This document shows, in pieces, positions 53,327 through 62,874 of a stretch of 64,000 nt of DNA. Source of the stretch: Koleobacter methoxysyntrophicus (GTDB lineage Bacteria; Bacillota; Thermosediminibacteria; Koleobacterales; Koleobacteraceae). The position numbers were made by a program, and so were the translations under genes. How positions within the stretch are numbered: the first letter of the stretch is position 1; each line of letters begins with the position of its first letter. A model generated the notes under the pieces. That model did no database searches and was not told where the DNA came from. It saw only the letters and a list, made by a program, of their open reading frames with translations. The stretch lies in contig NZ_CP059066.1 in NCBI RefSeq assembly GCF_017301615.1, positions 930,001-994,000 of the forward strand, given 5' to 3'.

Positions 53327-54157
53327 TTAAGTTAACCCTGCCCTGTAGGCACATGCCATGTCTTCTCTGCAGCCCGGGCTGCCTCTTTCACATTCTACAA
53401 GGCTGCGGGGAGACCCGCTTACCCCTGAGCCTTTTATGGATTTGATGATATTGAATATTTTCTCGACCTCATTCTGCGGGCCTTCCACTATCATGGTAGT
53501 TGCCCCTTCGGCCCCCATAATGCCTCCCATTCCTATTACCGTAGCCTTTACCCCGGCCAAAATCTCTAAAGCCTTTCTCTCATCTATGATAGAGCCCTTT
53601 ATTGGTATAAGGCCGACTGCCATACCGAGGGAGATATCGACATTTTTCCTCCCTGCAGCCTCTACAGCCTCGTCTATTTTCCCCGGGATGAGCTTCTCAA
53701 GACCGGCTGCGATGATTATCCTTACACCTTCTGAACACAGAGCAGGTATAATCTTGCCCGGGAAGTTGCCCAGGGGGCTTCCGGCCATCATGGCAGCGTT
53801 TCCCTCAATATCAAAGGCATTTGCCCCTGTTATAAGGATATCACCCTTTTTAAGGCTCATTGCAGCCTCCTCAAAAAGCTGTGCATCGTCCACATCTTTA
53901 ACCATGCCCCCCTCTATCAGTATACAGTGGGGTGCATCAAGGTCATATTTCCCACCTTTTGTGCCTTTGGGTGTAACCCTTCCGCATATCCCAAGCTTAA
54001 CTCCTGCTGCCTCCTCCGCAAATGCCGAGACCGTAGTACCGCCCTTTAAGAGAATCCTACCTTCTCTCAGTGCCCTCTGGATTTCCGGAAGTTGTTTGAT
54101 GCCTTTTGCGATGACCCTTTTTGCTTCACTAACCGTTAGACTTAACTGAAGTTTCAT
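53327..54157 (-). CDS. Conserved-looking protein of unknown function, 276 residues
   Basis: I do not recognise this family. The protein is soluble, glycine-rich and alpha/beta in character. Notable blocks are EGRILLKGGTTVSAFAEEAAG (33-53), LEEAAMSLKKGDILITGANAFDIEGNAAMMAGSPLGNFPGKIIPA-type sequence (95-140, seen as FEEAAMSLKKGDILITGAN), and IGMGGIMGAEGATTMIVEGP (about 208-227). The C-terminus has three Cys in CERGSPGCREDMAC, a possible metal or cluster site. It follows the DUF917 gene by 85 bp on the same strand, has AGGAGA before its ATG and a terminator after it, so it is probably the last gene of the DUF917/hydantoin-racemase operon. A role with those proteins is inference. Confidence 0.8.
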   Translation of the reverse strand: MKLQLSLTVSEAKRVIAKGIKQLPEIQRALREGRILLKGGTTVSAFAEEAAGVKLGICGRVTPKGTKGGKYDLDAPHCILIEGGMVKDVDDAQLFEEAAMSLKKGDILITGANAFDIEGNAAMMAGSPLGNFPGKIIPALCSEGVRIIIAAGLEKLIPGKIDEAVEAAGRKNVDISLGMAVGLIPIKGSIIDERKALEILAGVKATVIGMGGIMGAEGATTMIVEGPQNEVEKIFNIIKSIKGSGVSGSPRSLVECERGSPGCREDMACAYRAGLT

Positions 54158-54242
54158 AAGAAATATCTCCTTCTTGTAAACCTATTTAAGCTGAAGTATC
54201 ATTTCAGCCATTTCGTTTTCATTTTTCCGCAATCCCTAAAAT

Positions 54243-55352
54243 CTATCCTATGATATTTTCTATAGGTATATATTCCACATTATACCCGAAATGCTTCGGC
54301 CCGAAAGTCTGCAAGCCTTTTGGCGTTCTCCATTCTTTCGGTGCAGGCAGGCCTACCACCGTAACTTCCATACCCTTTTCAAAATTTGGGTTCGTAATCG
54401 GTTTTCCGCTTTTGCTTTCAAGGATGCAGATAAGGTCTGGCACTGTTACGTGGATCACGCCATTTTTCCAAGAAATTATATTTTCATTCTTGTACCATAT
54501 TTTATACTCATTCCCGTAAAACTCACCTTCACCATCTATATAGGTGTTTCCTACTGTAAACCCATCGCTGTCTGCCCAGTCGAAGCCTCTTATCCTCCCC
54601 TTAAAAAGGACATATCCGTCTCCTGCTCTTGCTACGCTTTCTGCCGGGTCTTCACCCTTTTCTTTGGCTTCCCTCAGTGCTTTTCCTATCCTGCCGGCAT
54701 AGGTAATAGCCCCGGGGATAACCGCTTTTTTCAGTTTCCTTCCCTCTACGGGATGGTCAGCTACCCCTACGGAATTCTGACTTACAACTGCAATAGCCCT
54801 TACTACGGCTTCTGCTCTGAAATCATCTGCAGTATTTTTAATCACTGCTACATCGCCGAATTTATTTGCAACGGCAAGTGGTGTTATGGGCACATCGTTT
54901 ATATAAAATGTCGAGTGCTGAAGCTCAGGTACTGACCTGCCGGCCGGATCACCATCTATTATAGGTATGCCGAGCTTGGCTGCAACGGACATCCCTACTG
55001 CCGTGTTATGGCCTCCCAGCTCGGTAGTAATTGTCGCAAAAAAGGTTCTGCCCAGGAACTCCTCTAGGGCTTTAAAGGCAGTCAAACTCGGCATCTCATC
55101 AACAACCTTGAGATGGACATATTTTTCTAAGTCTTCCTTTGAAAGCGGAGAAATGGAACCTGCCTGATAGGGTGAGGCAATTAATGCATCATCGGGTACC
55201 TCTTCCAGGGAGACCAGGGTAAATTTCAACCCTTTCTGCAGGTCCTTATCAATCAATTCTATGCCCTTTTCAAGGCTGCCTCCTCCTCCTGTTCCCAAGA
55301 TAGTGCATCCGACAAGAATATCGTGTAGGTCCTGTTTATTCAAATGTCTCAT
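54243..55352 (-). CDS. DUF917 family protein (hydantoinase/oxoprolinase-related)
   Basis: 369 residues. LVGCTILGTGGGGSLEKG (14-31), TTELGGHNTAVGMSVAAKLGIPIIDGDPAGRSVPELQHSTF-type sequence (about 108-148), IRGFDWADSDGFTVG and VPDLICILESKSGKPITNP are the hallmarks of DUF917. Members often lie beside hydantoinase, racemase and uptake genes, and are thought to act on cyclic amides or related compounds; no reaction is established. AAGGAG precedes the ATG. It is four bases from the racemase-like gene, so the two are translationally linked. Confidence 0.9.
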   Translation of the reverse strand: MRHLNKQDLHDILVGCTILGTGGGGSLEKGIELIDKDLQKGLKFTLVSLEEVPDDALIASPYQAGSISPLSKEDLEKYVHLKVVDEMPSLTAFKALEEFLGRTFFATITTELGGHNTAVGMSVAAKLGIPIIDGDPAGRSVPELQHSTFYINDVPITPLAVANKFGDVAVIKNTADDFRAEAVVRAIAVVSQNSVGVADHPVEGRKLKKAVIPGAITYAGRIGKALREAKEKGEDPAESVARAGDGYVLFKGRIRGFDWADSDGFTVGNTYIDGEGEFYGNEYKIWYKNENIISWKNGVIHVTVPDLICILESKSGKPITNPNFEKGMEVTVVGLPAPKEWRTPKGLQTFGPKHFGYNVEYIPIENIIG

Positions 55353-55356
55353 TTTT

Positions 55357-56070
55357 TCAATCTCCTTCCTTTTGTTTTTTGAATGGATTGGAATATAAAG
55401 CCTCTTTGCTGTGTGTTAGCCCCATATCAATCAAGGTCTCTAACAGTTTTAAAGCCGTCAAAGCCGGTTCTATCACCGGAACTGTCAGCCGCTTCTTTAT
55501 CTCCTCCGCAAGGTAAGCCATACCTGTGCATCCCAGGACAATAACCTCAGCTCCCCTTTCCCCGATTAAAAAATCTGCGGCCTTTATCACTTCCTCCACG
55601 GTTTCCTGTGGGGCATCAAGCAGACTGCTGACGCCTATATTAACAGCACGGGCTCCTGCAAAACGCTGTATGATTCCCATTTCCATCACCTTAATTTCTA
55701 ATGCTGTAACCTGTTTTTTATTAATTGCAGCCACCCCAAACTTGTGCCCCAACATGGAAGCCGTCAGCATCGAAGCCTCGCCCGGGCCTATTACCGGGAC
55801 GTCCGTAATTTCCCTGGCAGCCCTGACCCCGGGGTCGGCAAAACAGTTTACCAAAAACCCATCATATCTGCCGTCGGCATTTTTGATAATGTCCAAAACC
55901 CTCGGAGAAGCATAGGCTTCTAAATAGTAAGATTCAACACTTTCCGGCCCGTCCTTTAAGCTGACAACCTCTACTTCCGTATCACCGGAAGCGTGTTTTT
56001 TAAAGTAACTGTAATCCGATTCGTCCCAGATATCTGTCCCAACGGGATTTATAGCAAGGATTTTTTTCAA
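55357..56070 (-). CDS. Hydantoin racemase-like protein (Asp/Glu racemase superfamily)
   Basis: 237 residues. Two catalytic cysteines are in place: VNCFADPGVRAAREI near residues 73-86 and VLGCTGMAYLAEE near 181-193. The N-terminal KKILAINPVGTD is typical of hydantoin racemases. TTG start behind GAGGAGGAGGAA. It leads the operon with the DUF917 and 276-residue proteins and lies next to a PucR regulator, suggesting breakdown of a hydantoin or similar ring. Its true substrate is unknown. Confidence 0.88.
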   Translation of the reverse strand: MKKILAINPVGTDIWDESDYSYFKKHASGDTEVEVVSLKDGPESVESYYLEAYASPRVLDIIKNADGRYDGFLVNCFADPGVRAAREITDVPVIGPGEASMLTASMLGHKFGVAAINKKQVTALEIKVMEMGIIQRFAGARAVNIGVSSLLDAPQETVEEVIKAADFLIGERGAEVIVLGCTGMAYLAEEIKKRLTVPVIEPALTALKLLETLIDMGLTHSKEALYSNPFKKQKEGD

Positions 56071-56227
56071 GGATTCCTCCTCCTCCTCCTTAAATTAGGA
56101 ATTTTCAAAATGATTATACCAATATACTGCCTCTGCTGCTATATCTGAAAGAGATAAAAAAAAACGCCCTGTTTGTACTCAGAATACAATCAGTGCTGAT
56201 GGGATAACACCCTGCAGTTGTAATCGG

Positions 56228-57889
56228 CTACTGCAATAATTTCATTATTTTCAAGCCAATATACAGCTCAACCTTATTTCCCATGTTAAAGGAATCGACC
56301 CCTAAAATTTCCTTTATCCTGTTTATCCTGTATTTTAAGGTGTTAATATGGATATAAAGTGTTTCGGCGGCAGAAGCCATATTTTCGCCGCATTCAAAAT
56401 ATACATCAAGGGTCTTTACCAGTTCTGTGTTGTTTTCATCATCATATTTTTTTAATGGGTATACCGTCCCCTTGTAGAAAAGCTCCAGCTCTTTTGTGTC
56501 TTCGAACTTGCCTAATAATTTGTAAACCCCTAAATCATCAAAATGCCTTACATCTGTAGCCCTATTGTAAATTTTTCTGCTGACCCACAGCGCTATTAGG
56601 GCCTCCCTGTAACTGTTTTTTATATCGGAAGGTTTTTCGTAATACCTTCCTATTCCGAATGAGGCTGCGCTAAAACCGATTTCCTCCTCAAGCTTATTTT
56701 TTAAAAAAAAGGCCGTCTCCTGCAGTTCTTTTTTGGTGTCTTCAGTTTTTGAGAGTTTGGGCAAAACAGCAATGTATTTACCGTCCTCAAAAACCTCTAT
56801 TTCACATTTTTTTGATAGATTTGAGCAGATAAATTCCTTTATGCTGCTGTGAGTCAATCTTATACCGCTCTTGTTCGTTCCTTTCTGGATATTGCATATT
56901 TCAACCACTATTACAGCACCTATATCCTTTAAGTTAATCCCCAAACGCGCGGCCCTGTCGTTGATCTCATCATCAGATGTAAATCTGCCCGACAAAAGGT
57001 CACCTAAAAATGCCTTCTTTTGCCTTTTCAGATTTTCCTGAATCGCCTCCTGTTTTATCAGCTCTATTGCCGTAACCTTTGTCGCATTTTCAAGGGCTAT
57101 TAAATCTAATTTATCAAAAGGCCTTTCTATGCCCCAGACCATAACATAGCCCCGCACCTCCATATCGATCTTGACAGGGATTATAATAAAGTCTATGTCA
57201 ACGCCTCCGTAAGTTATGCGGTTCTTTATAGTCGTTTTAATCTCTGCTGATTCAAACCCTAATGTTTTAATTATTTCACCATTTTGACCGGTATCGATTA
57301 TTTCTCCAAGGCATTTGTCATAACTGGTCCTTTTTCCGCTTTTACTCCATCCCAATATTTCGTATGACTTCCCGAGGATAATGGTAGGATATCCTGTGAG
57401 CCCTGTAAGGGTATCTGCTATATCTTTAAATCCACCTTTTTTTAGAATGACATTTGTGAAGAGTTCATTTATTTCCTCGGCTTTTTTGGTTATAAGGGAT
57501 TCACTATCAAAGATCGCATTCAAAATAGGATTAATTATGTCAATATAACCAACCTCAGGGGGGATTTCTATTATCGGCAGGTTCAGTTCATCGGCAAGCC
57601 TTAAGACCTCTTCCGGCAGGCCGTCGATATAGGTTTTTTGGTCAACCACAAGCCCTGCCGCCCCAGCTTCAGCCAGTTCCCTTACAAGGTTTATCTGCTC
57701 TTCTCTGCTGTCTTTCAGGGCATAAAATGATGTTAGCATAAGTGTGCTGCTCCGCAGCCATTTAGTTATATAGGGTTCTTCAATTACATCTACTGCCCGT
57801 ATTTCGTTTTTCAGCCCTCCGCGTCCGGCCAAAATCCTTGCCCCTTTCAGCCCGCCGAACCTGAGCGCATCTTCTACAGTTATACCCAT
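56228..57889 (-). CDS. PucR-family transcriptional regulator
   Basis: 553 residues. The PucR sensor domain (1-130: MGITVEDALRFGGLKGARILAG, AAGLVVDQKTYIDGLPEEVLRLADELNLPIIEIPP) leads through a GAF-like middle (about 150-290) and a GGDEF-like remnant to the C-terminal PucR helix-turn-helix (NMASAAETLYIHINTLKYRINRIKEILG, near 505-535). Members control purine and amide catabolism in response to nitrogen compounds. It likely governs the neighbouring racemase/DUF917 operon. 157 bp separate it from that operon. Confidence 0.92.
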   Translation of the reverse strand: MGITVEDALRFGGLKGARILAGRGGLKNEIRAVDVIEEPYITKWLRSSTLMLTSFYALKDSREEQINLVRELAEAGAAGLVVDQKTYIDGLPEEVLRLADELNLPIIEIPPEVGYIDIINPILNAIFDSESLITKKAEEINELFTNVILKKGGFKDIADTLTGLTGYPTIILGKSYEILGWSKSGKRTSYDKCLGEIIDTGQNGEIIKTLGFESAEIKTTIKNRITYGGVDIDFIIIPVKIDMEVRGYVMVWGIERPFDKLDLIALENATKVTAIELIKQEAIQENLKRQKKAFLGDLLSGRFTSDDEINDRAARLGINLKDIGAVIVVEICNIQKGTNKSGIRLTHSSIKEFICSNLSKKCEIEVFEDGKYIAVLPKLSKTEDTKKELQETAFFLKNKLEEEIGFSAASFGIGRYYEKPSDIKNSYREALIALWVSRKIYNRATDVRHFDDLGVYKLLGKFEDTKELELFYKGTVYPLKKYDDENNTELVKTLDVYFECGENMASAAETLYIHINTLKYRINRIKEILGVDSFNMGNKVELYIGLKIMKLLQ

Positions 57890-58160
57890 AAGGATTCACC
57901 CCAGCGTTAATCTGTATTTAATGTTTTATTCAACAATAATTCCCCGTTTCCTCTTTGTAAAAAATTCTTCTATGGGTAGGATGATATTCCGGCAAGGTAT
58001 TAAGTTGAACGTATCCTTTGTGTATGATACAATGAAACTAAAATAAGAATTTTCTCTATAGAGAATACAGAGATAATGATGGCATAATAATCTTCTTAAA
58101 GTTACAAAAAATATATTCAATTAAGAAACAAAAAAACAGTAAAAATGAGGTGTTTTAAAT

Positions 58161-58736
58161 ATGCCCTTACCAAAAACAGAAAGAGTTTATACTTATGAGG
58201 ATTATCTAAACTGGCCGGAGGAACAAAGAATAGAAATAATTAATGGGAAGGTTTATTTAATGACTCCTCCATCAACAATGCATCAAAGAGTATTAAGAGA
58301 AATATTTACAAGTTTTTCTGTATATCTTAAAGGTAAACAATGTGAAGTATTTAGTGCACCTTTTGGGGTAAGATTTCCATTAGGAAGTGAAAAAAGTGAT
58401 AGAGAAATAAAAACTGTTGTAGAACCTGATATTGTAGTAATATGTGATAAATCAAAATTAGACGACAATGGATGTAAAGGAGCTCCTGATTTAATCGTTG
58501 AAATCACTTCTCCTTCAACTGCAAGAAGGGATAGAGTAGAAAAGTTTAATTTATATGAAAAGAATGGAGTAAAAGAATACTGGATAATAGAACCTGAAGG
58601 TAAAATTGTAAGTGTGTTTACCTTGCAGGAAAATAGCAGATATGGCAGGCCTGAATTGTATACTGAAGAAGATAAAGCTAAAGTTTCCATTTTTGAAGAT
58701 TTAGTGATAAACCTAAAAGATGTATTTAATCCATAA
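58161..58736 (+). CDS. Uma2-family PD-(D/E)XK nuclease-like protein
   Basis: 191 residues. RVYTYEDYLNWPEEQRIEIINGKVYLMTPPS, VEPDIVVICD, APDLIVEITSPSTARRDRVEKFNLYEKNGVKEYWII: the Glu, Asp and Glu-X-K-like residues of the fold are in order. Function is not established, although many genomes carry multiple copies. It is a lone plus-strand gene with more A/T-rich codons than its neighbours, suggesting recent acquisition. GAGGTG precedes the ATG. Closed by a strong terminator. Confidence 0.88.
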   Translation: MPLPKTERVYTYEDYLNWPEEQRIEIINGKVYLMTPPSTMHQRVLREIFTSFSVYLKGKQCEVFSAPFGVRFPLGSEKSDREIKTVVEPDIVVICDKSKLDDNGCKGAPDLIVEITSPSTARRDRVEKFNLYEKNGVKEYWIIEPEGKIVSVFTLQENSRYGRPELYTEEDKAKVSIFEDLVINLKDVFNP

Positions 58737-58771
58737 TTTTAACCTGTTTATAATTTCCTTCATGATAAAAC

Positions 58772-58806
58772 CAAACCGCCTTAAAATTTAAGGCGGTTTG
58801 GTTTTC
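58772..58806 (+). terminator. Bidirectional terminator between the Uma2 and M29 genes
   Basis: AAACCGCCTTAAA and TTTAAGGCGGTTT pair with A and T runs on either side, so it can stop transcription from both converging genes. Confidence 0.88.
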
Positions 58807-58808
58807 TA

Positions 58809-59846
58809 TCAAGTCAGCTTTTCAGCAATCCTCTTTAATTTTTCGTAAACAACTGTTCCGTTATCCAGAATCTGAATATCATCTACCCATACGGAAGAAT
58901 TAAGGCAGATACCGTCACAGTGTGATGCTGCCGGAATACCTTCTGGTGGCGCATCAGCGGCACTTAAATAGCCCAGCCCCCATTCAGTGCAGCCCCAGAC
59001 CCTTTCGTCCTCTAAAATATTGCCAGTAAGTTTTGCACCGGGATTGAATCCATAACATACATGGGCCAGCCTGAACATATTGGGGCCATTGAATCCCTCA
59101 AGCCATCTGCGAAACTGCTGGGCTTGATTCCCTCCGCGGATATCTACGACTCTGCCTTTTTCCACTGTCAGAACTACAGGTTCTTTCAGAAGCCCGCAGG
59201 GCGGTTCAAGGGACCCGTCAAAAACCAGGGTGCCGTTAATACTCTCGAAAACTGGAGCCCATCCAATCTGCCCCGCAAGCATATGCATCCCGGGTGAATC
59301 GGCTCTTCCAGTATCACAGCTTACCGGGTTGTTCGGGCTGTTTTCAAACTCCAGGTCAGTCCCTGCTGGTGTCTTAATCCTCATCTTCTTTGCCTTTCTG
59401 GTCAGTTCGGCAACTTTAACCAGGAATTCTTCTAAAAGGCTGGTGTCAACCCGGCCTATTACTCTAACCATCATATCTGTATCCATTCCTACAAGGCACA
59501 TATACCGCAGTTTTTTATTGTAGCTCATAGCCCTTTCAAATGGCGTTGAATAGAGGAGCCATTTATTGTTAAATTCCACCCATGCATCGGCCTGTTTCAG
59601 GGCTTCGGATAGGGCATCTACAGGCAACATAGGGTCGGCCGCCTTACCAACCCCTAGGGGTGAAGCAAGCCATATCACCATCGGCTTCGCCCCGATGGAA
59701 AAAGCCGCCTGAGAAACGGTGTTTACCACCCTTTCATCGCTTTCGGTATCCGCTGTAATAATAAATGTTTCCCCTTTCTTCAGCCGGAATATGTCCTCTA
59801 CAAGGGTCTTGGCTGCTTTAGCCACTTCCATTTCATAATATTTCAT
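58809..59846 (-). CDS. M29 aminopeptidase-like / NicX-like protein, paralogue 1
   Basis: 345 residues. The helical N-terminal domain and C-terminal metal domain resemble the M29 (AmpS) peptidase fold, which also includes 2,5-dihydroxypyridine dioxygenase (NicX). Visible blocks: TPAGTDLEFENSP, WGCTEWGLGYLSA and AASHCDGICLNSSVWVDD near the C-terminus, where the His, Glu and Asp ligands should sit. The usual GNLPAGE motif is altered (MLAGQIGWAPVFES), so peptidase activity is doubtful. Four bases after paralogue 2. Confidence 0.75.
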   Translation of the reverse strand: MKYYEMEVAKAAKTLVEDIFRLKKGETFIITADTESDERVVNTVSQAAFSIGAKPMVIWLASPLGVGKAADPMLPVDALSEALKQADAWVEFNNKWLLYSTPFERAMSYNKKLRYMCLVGMDTDMMVRVIGRVDTSLLEEFLVKVAELTRKAKKMRIKTPAGTDLEFENSPNNPVSCDTGRADSPGMHMLAGQIGWAPVFESINGTLVFDGSLEPPCGLLKEPVVLTVEKGRVVDIRGGNQAQQFRRWLEGFNGPNMFRLAHVCYGFNPGAKLTGNILEDERVWGCTEWGLGYLSAADAPPEGIPAASHCDGICLNSSVWVDDIQILDNGTVVYEKLKRIAEKLT

Positions 59847-59850
59847 AACC

Positions 59851-60894
59851 CTAAACCTCCCAACTAAATTTTCCTGACTTTAAAATACAGACATCATCAA
59901 TATATACATCAGGCTTGTCCACAATAAAGTCTTCATGTATATCAGCAGTAATAATACCTCCAATGTGGCTGGAATCTCCCACAGCAATGTGGACAGTTCC
60001 CCTTATCTTTTCGGCTTCCAGCAGGTTATCTGGCCTGCGGGCCTTTGGATTTGTCCCTATCCCAAATTCTGCACAGTTTCTGCGCCTCTTTAATTTAATG
60101 TCTTGTGAACCCAATCCGAGTATTTTCTTTAGATATTCACCTACAGCCCCTCCACCCTGTATTTCAATTATTTCACCTTCTTCAAAGGTCAAGACCATAT
60201 TTTCTTCTAAGCCTGGGTACCAGCCAGCAGATACTGCTAGTTTGCCGAAAACCGTGCCCTCTACCGGGGCTATGCACGCCTCTCCGCCTGGCAAGTTGCC
60301 CCATTGCCCCTTTTCATGAATAATGCCCGTATCGGCAACAGCTGCCCTCCCGTGCAGGTTCAGGTAGAGTTCTGTACCGCCCGGATTTGTTACAAGAACC
60401 CTGGCTCCTTCGGAAAGAAGCCTGCAGATTTTCAGGGTTTCTGTCTTCAGCGCCTCATAATCTACATCAAATGGGCCACCTTCCCCAAACATCTCCGGGA
60501 TAACACCCGGAAGGCTTGCTACTCTTGCACCTATTCGGCATGCCCTTTCCCTTGCAATCGTATGTGACATAGAATATGTTGTAATGCCGATGATTACATC
60601 ATAGCATCTCAAGGTCTTCTGTATCTCCTCCGGAAGCTCGGCTCCATGCATACCCAGGGTGTAGTATAAAAGATAGTCTATTTTATTTTGGGGCAGCAGA
60701 TCTAATACAGTTTTATAAAATTCCCTTGCCAGAATAGACCTATAAGCTGTATCTTTAACATCTTTCAGAGGCCTATGCCATTCGTCCATTCCAGGAATAT
60801 CGTTAATAATGAGGACCGATTCTTTTTCTTTTACCCCCAAATTGACCCTTAATATGTTCTCAACCGCTTTTTTAAAATCCTCTCCGTTTATCAT
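59851..60894 (-). CDS. M29 aminopeptidase-like protein, paralogue 2
   Basis: 347 residues. Carries the M29 signature WGNLPGGEACIAPVEGTVFG near residue 200 (metal-ligand Glu), AEFGIGTNPKARRPDNLLEAEKIRGTVHIAVGDSSHIGG near 275-310 and DIHEDFIVDKPDVYIDD near the C-terminus, all expected for aminopeptidases of this fold. It is cytoplasmic. Encoded between the Opp transporter and its paralogue, so it could process imported peptides or peptide-like compounds. GGGAGG precedes the ATG. Confidence 0.83.
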   Translation of the reverse strand: MINGEDFKKAVENILRVNLGVKEKESVLIINDIPGMDEWHRPLKDVKDTAYRSILAREFYKTVLDLLPQNKIDYLLYYTLGMHGAELPEEIQKTLRCYDVIIGITTYSMSHTIARERACRIGARVASLPGVIPEMFGEGGPFDVDYEALKTETLKICRLLSEGARVLVTNPGGTELYLNLHGRAAVADTGIIHEKGQWGNLPGGEACIAPVEGTVFGKLAVSAGWYPGLEENMVLTFEEGEIIEIQGGGAVGEYLKKILGLGSQDIKLKRRRNCAEFGIGTNPKARRPDNLLEAEKIRGTVHIAVGDSSHIGGIITADIHEDFIVDKPDVYIDDVCILKSGKFSWEV

Positions 60895-60915
60895 TTTTAC
60901 CTCCCTATCATATCT

Positions 60916-61881
60916 CTATGCAAAAAGGCATGCTGCCATATGCCGGCCGCCTTTTGGAGAAAGTTCCGGCTCTTTTAAGGCGCATTCTTTTCTGGCTTCA
61001 GGACAGCGGGTATGAAACCGGCAGCCTGAAGGTGGATTTATGGCACTCGGCACACTGCCCTCCAGAATAATAACCTTCCTCTGCGTATTCGGGTCAATTT
61101 CGGGGATCGCAGAGATAAGTGCCTTTGTATACGGGTGTTTGGGTGAATAAAATACTTCATCTGTAGCCCCAATTTCAACAATTTTTCCTAAATACATTAC
61201 CAGAATTCTGTCGGCTAGATATTGGACTACTCCTAAATCGTGGGATATTATTGCATAGGTTAAACCCATTTTTTTCTGCAGGTCCCTTAAAAGATTCAAA
61301 ATCTGTGCCTGAGACAGGGTGTCTACCGCCGATGTAGGTTCGTCCAGAACAACCATGGTTGGATTAAGGGCTAAAGCACGGGCTATTGCTATCCTCTGCC
61401 TCTGGCCACCGCTGAACTCATGGGGGTACCGTCTGATAAATTCAGGAGACATCCCTACAAGCTCAAGGAGCTCTTCTACTCGTTCTGTAAGCTCCTTTTT
61501 GCTCAGCCTTTTATGAACCTTTAAAGGCTCCCCGATAATGTCCCTTACCAGCATCCTTTGATTTAATGACCAGTAAGGGTCCTGAAAAACTATCTGCAGA
61601 TTCTTCCTCAGGTCCCTAAGCTCCCCTTCTTTTAACTTGAAAATATCTCTGCCTTCGAATTTGACCTCGCCCGATGTTGGGGGAAACAGCCTCAGCATAA
61701 CTCTGACCAGGGTTGTTTTGCCACAGCCGGATTCGCCTACAATGCCCAGCACTTCTCCCTTTTTAAGATGGAAGCTTACATCGTCTACTGCTTTAACCCA
61801 GGCTACGGGTTTTTGCAGAATTCCTGCTTTTACGGGAAAATACTTCTTCAGATTTAAGATTTCCATTATTATATCTGTCAT
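60916..61881 (-). CDS. oppF: Oligopeptide/dipeptide ABC transporter ATP-binding protein (OppF type)
   Basis: About 321 residues from the ATG at 61881, which overlaps the oppD stop as TAATG and follows GGGGGAAAA; the frame is open upstream without a ribosome site. Walker A GESGCGKTT, signature FSGGQRQRIAIARAL, Walker B MVVLDEPTSAVD, and the OppF-type C-terminal CRFHTRCPEARKEC cluster. Energises import with OppD. Confidence 0.95.
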   Translation of the reverse strand: MTDIIMEILNLKKYFPVKAGILQKPVAWVKAVDDVSFHLKKGEVLGIVGESGCGKTTLVRVMLRLFPPTSGEVKFEGRDIFKLKEGELRDLRKNLQIVFQDPYWSLNQRMLVRDIIGEPLKVHKRLSKKELTERVEELLELVGMSPEFIRRYPHEFSGGQRQRIAIARALALNPTMVVLDEPTSAVDTLSQAQILNLLRDLQKKMGLTYAIISHDLGVVQYLADRILVMYLGKIVEIGATDEVFYSPKHPYTKALISAIPEIDPNTQRKVIILEGSVPSAINPPSGCRFHTRCPEARKECALKEPELSPKGGRHMAACLFA

Positions 61882-62864
61882 TAGTTTTCCCCCTTCCCGG
61901 CATGATGACATGAAACCCAGTGCCCCTCTTCAATTTCTATCATTCTAGGCCGCGATTCCTTACACCTGTCCGTTGCCTTACTGCACCTCGGATAAAACCT
62001 GCATCCCGTAGGCATTTTCGTCGGGTTTGGCGGAAAGCCCTTTGTAACAGCTAGGGGCTTTTCCCTTTGCGACGGTTTTGGCACCGCTTCTATCAGTGCC
62101 GAGGTATACGGATGAATAGGTTTTTTAAAAACATCACTCACCCTGCCGATTTCAACGATCTGACCCGCATACAGAAGGCCTACCCTTTCGCACATCTGTG
62201 CTATAACTCCAAGGCTGTTCGCTATAAACAATATAGTTAACCCTGTTTTCTGTTTTAGTTCCTTCAGCAGATTTAAGATTCCGGCCTGTATTGTTACATC
62301 CAGGGCACGGGTTGGCTCGTCCGCCACCAGAAATTCTGCCCCACAGGACAAAGCCATCGCAATAACTACCCTCTGCCTCATACCTCCGCTCAGCTCATGA
62401 GGGTACTTTTTAAATGTATTTTCCGGATCGGGGAGTTTAACAAGCTCAAACAGTTCAAGTGCCCTGTGATAGGCCTGTTTTTTAGAAACCTTTTCATGCT
62501 CCAGTATAACCCTGGTTATCTGCTGGCCTACTGTAAAAACCGGGTTGAGGGACGACATAGGGTCCTGGAAAATCATAGACAGTTTTTTGCCCCTTATACC
62601 CCGCATCTCATTTTCGCTCTTTTTAAAGAGGTCTTCATTATTATAAAGTATTTCACCGTCTTCTATCTTTGCCGGAGGAGACGGTATAAGTTTGAATATG
62701 GAAAGGGCAGCAGTGCTTTTGCCTGAACCGCTTTCACCAGCCAACCCAAAGGTTTCTCCTTTATATATTGACAGGTATTCAAGGTCTAATACACTGGCAG
62801 GGCCGTAATATGTCGTAAAATTGACTTTAAGGTTTCTTATTTCCAATAACGGATTATTCATCAT
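61881..62864 (-). CDS. oppD: Oligopeptide/dipeptide ABC transporter ATP-binding protein (OppD type)
   Basis: About 327 residues from the ATG at 62864 (GGGGTGAAA upstream). Walker A GESGSGKSTAAL, signature LSGGMRQRVVIAMAL, Walker B FLVADEPTRALD (Arg instead of the common Thr), and the C-terminal CRFYPRCSKATDRCKE cluster typical of Opp ATPases. Lies between oppC and oppF. Confidence 0.95.
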   Translation of the reverse strand: MMNNPLLEIRNLKVNFTTYYGPASVLDLEYLSIYKGETFGLAGESGSGKSTAALSIFKLIPSPPAKIEDGEILYNNEDLFKKSENEMRGIRGKKLSMIFQDPMSSLNPVFTVGQQITRVILEHEKVSKKQAYHRALELFELVKLPDPENTFKKYPHELSGGMRQRVVIAMALSCGAEFLVADEPTRALDVTIQAGILNLLKELKQKTGLTILFIANSLGVIAQMCERVGLLYAGQIVEIGRVSDVFKKPIHPYTSALIEAVPKPSQREKPLAVTKGFPPNPTKMPTGCRFYPRCSKATDRCKESRPRMIEIEEGHWVSCHHAGKGEN

Positions 62865-62874
62865 CGTTTCACCC

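Noticed and set aside
53358-54149. 263-residue open frame opposite the 276-residue unknown gene
   Set aside because: It is the antisense shadow of that gene; the minus-strand frame has a ribosome site, a terminator and the operon context.
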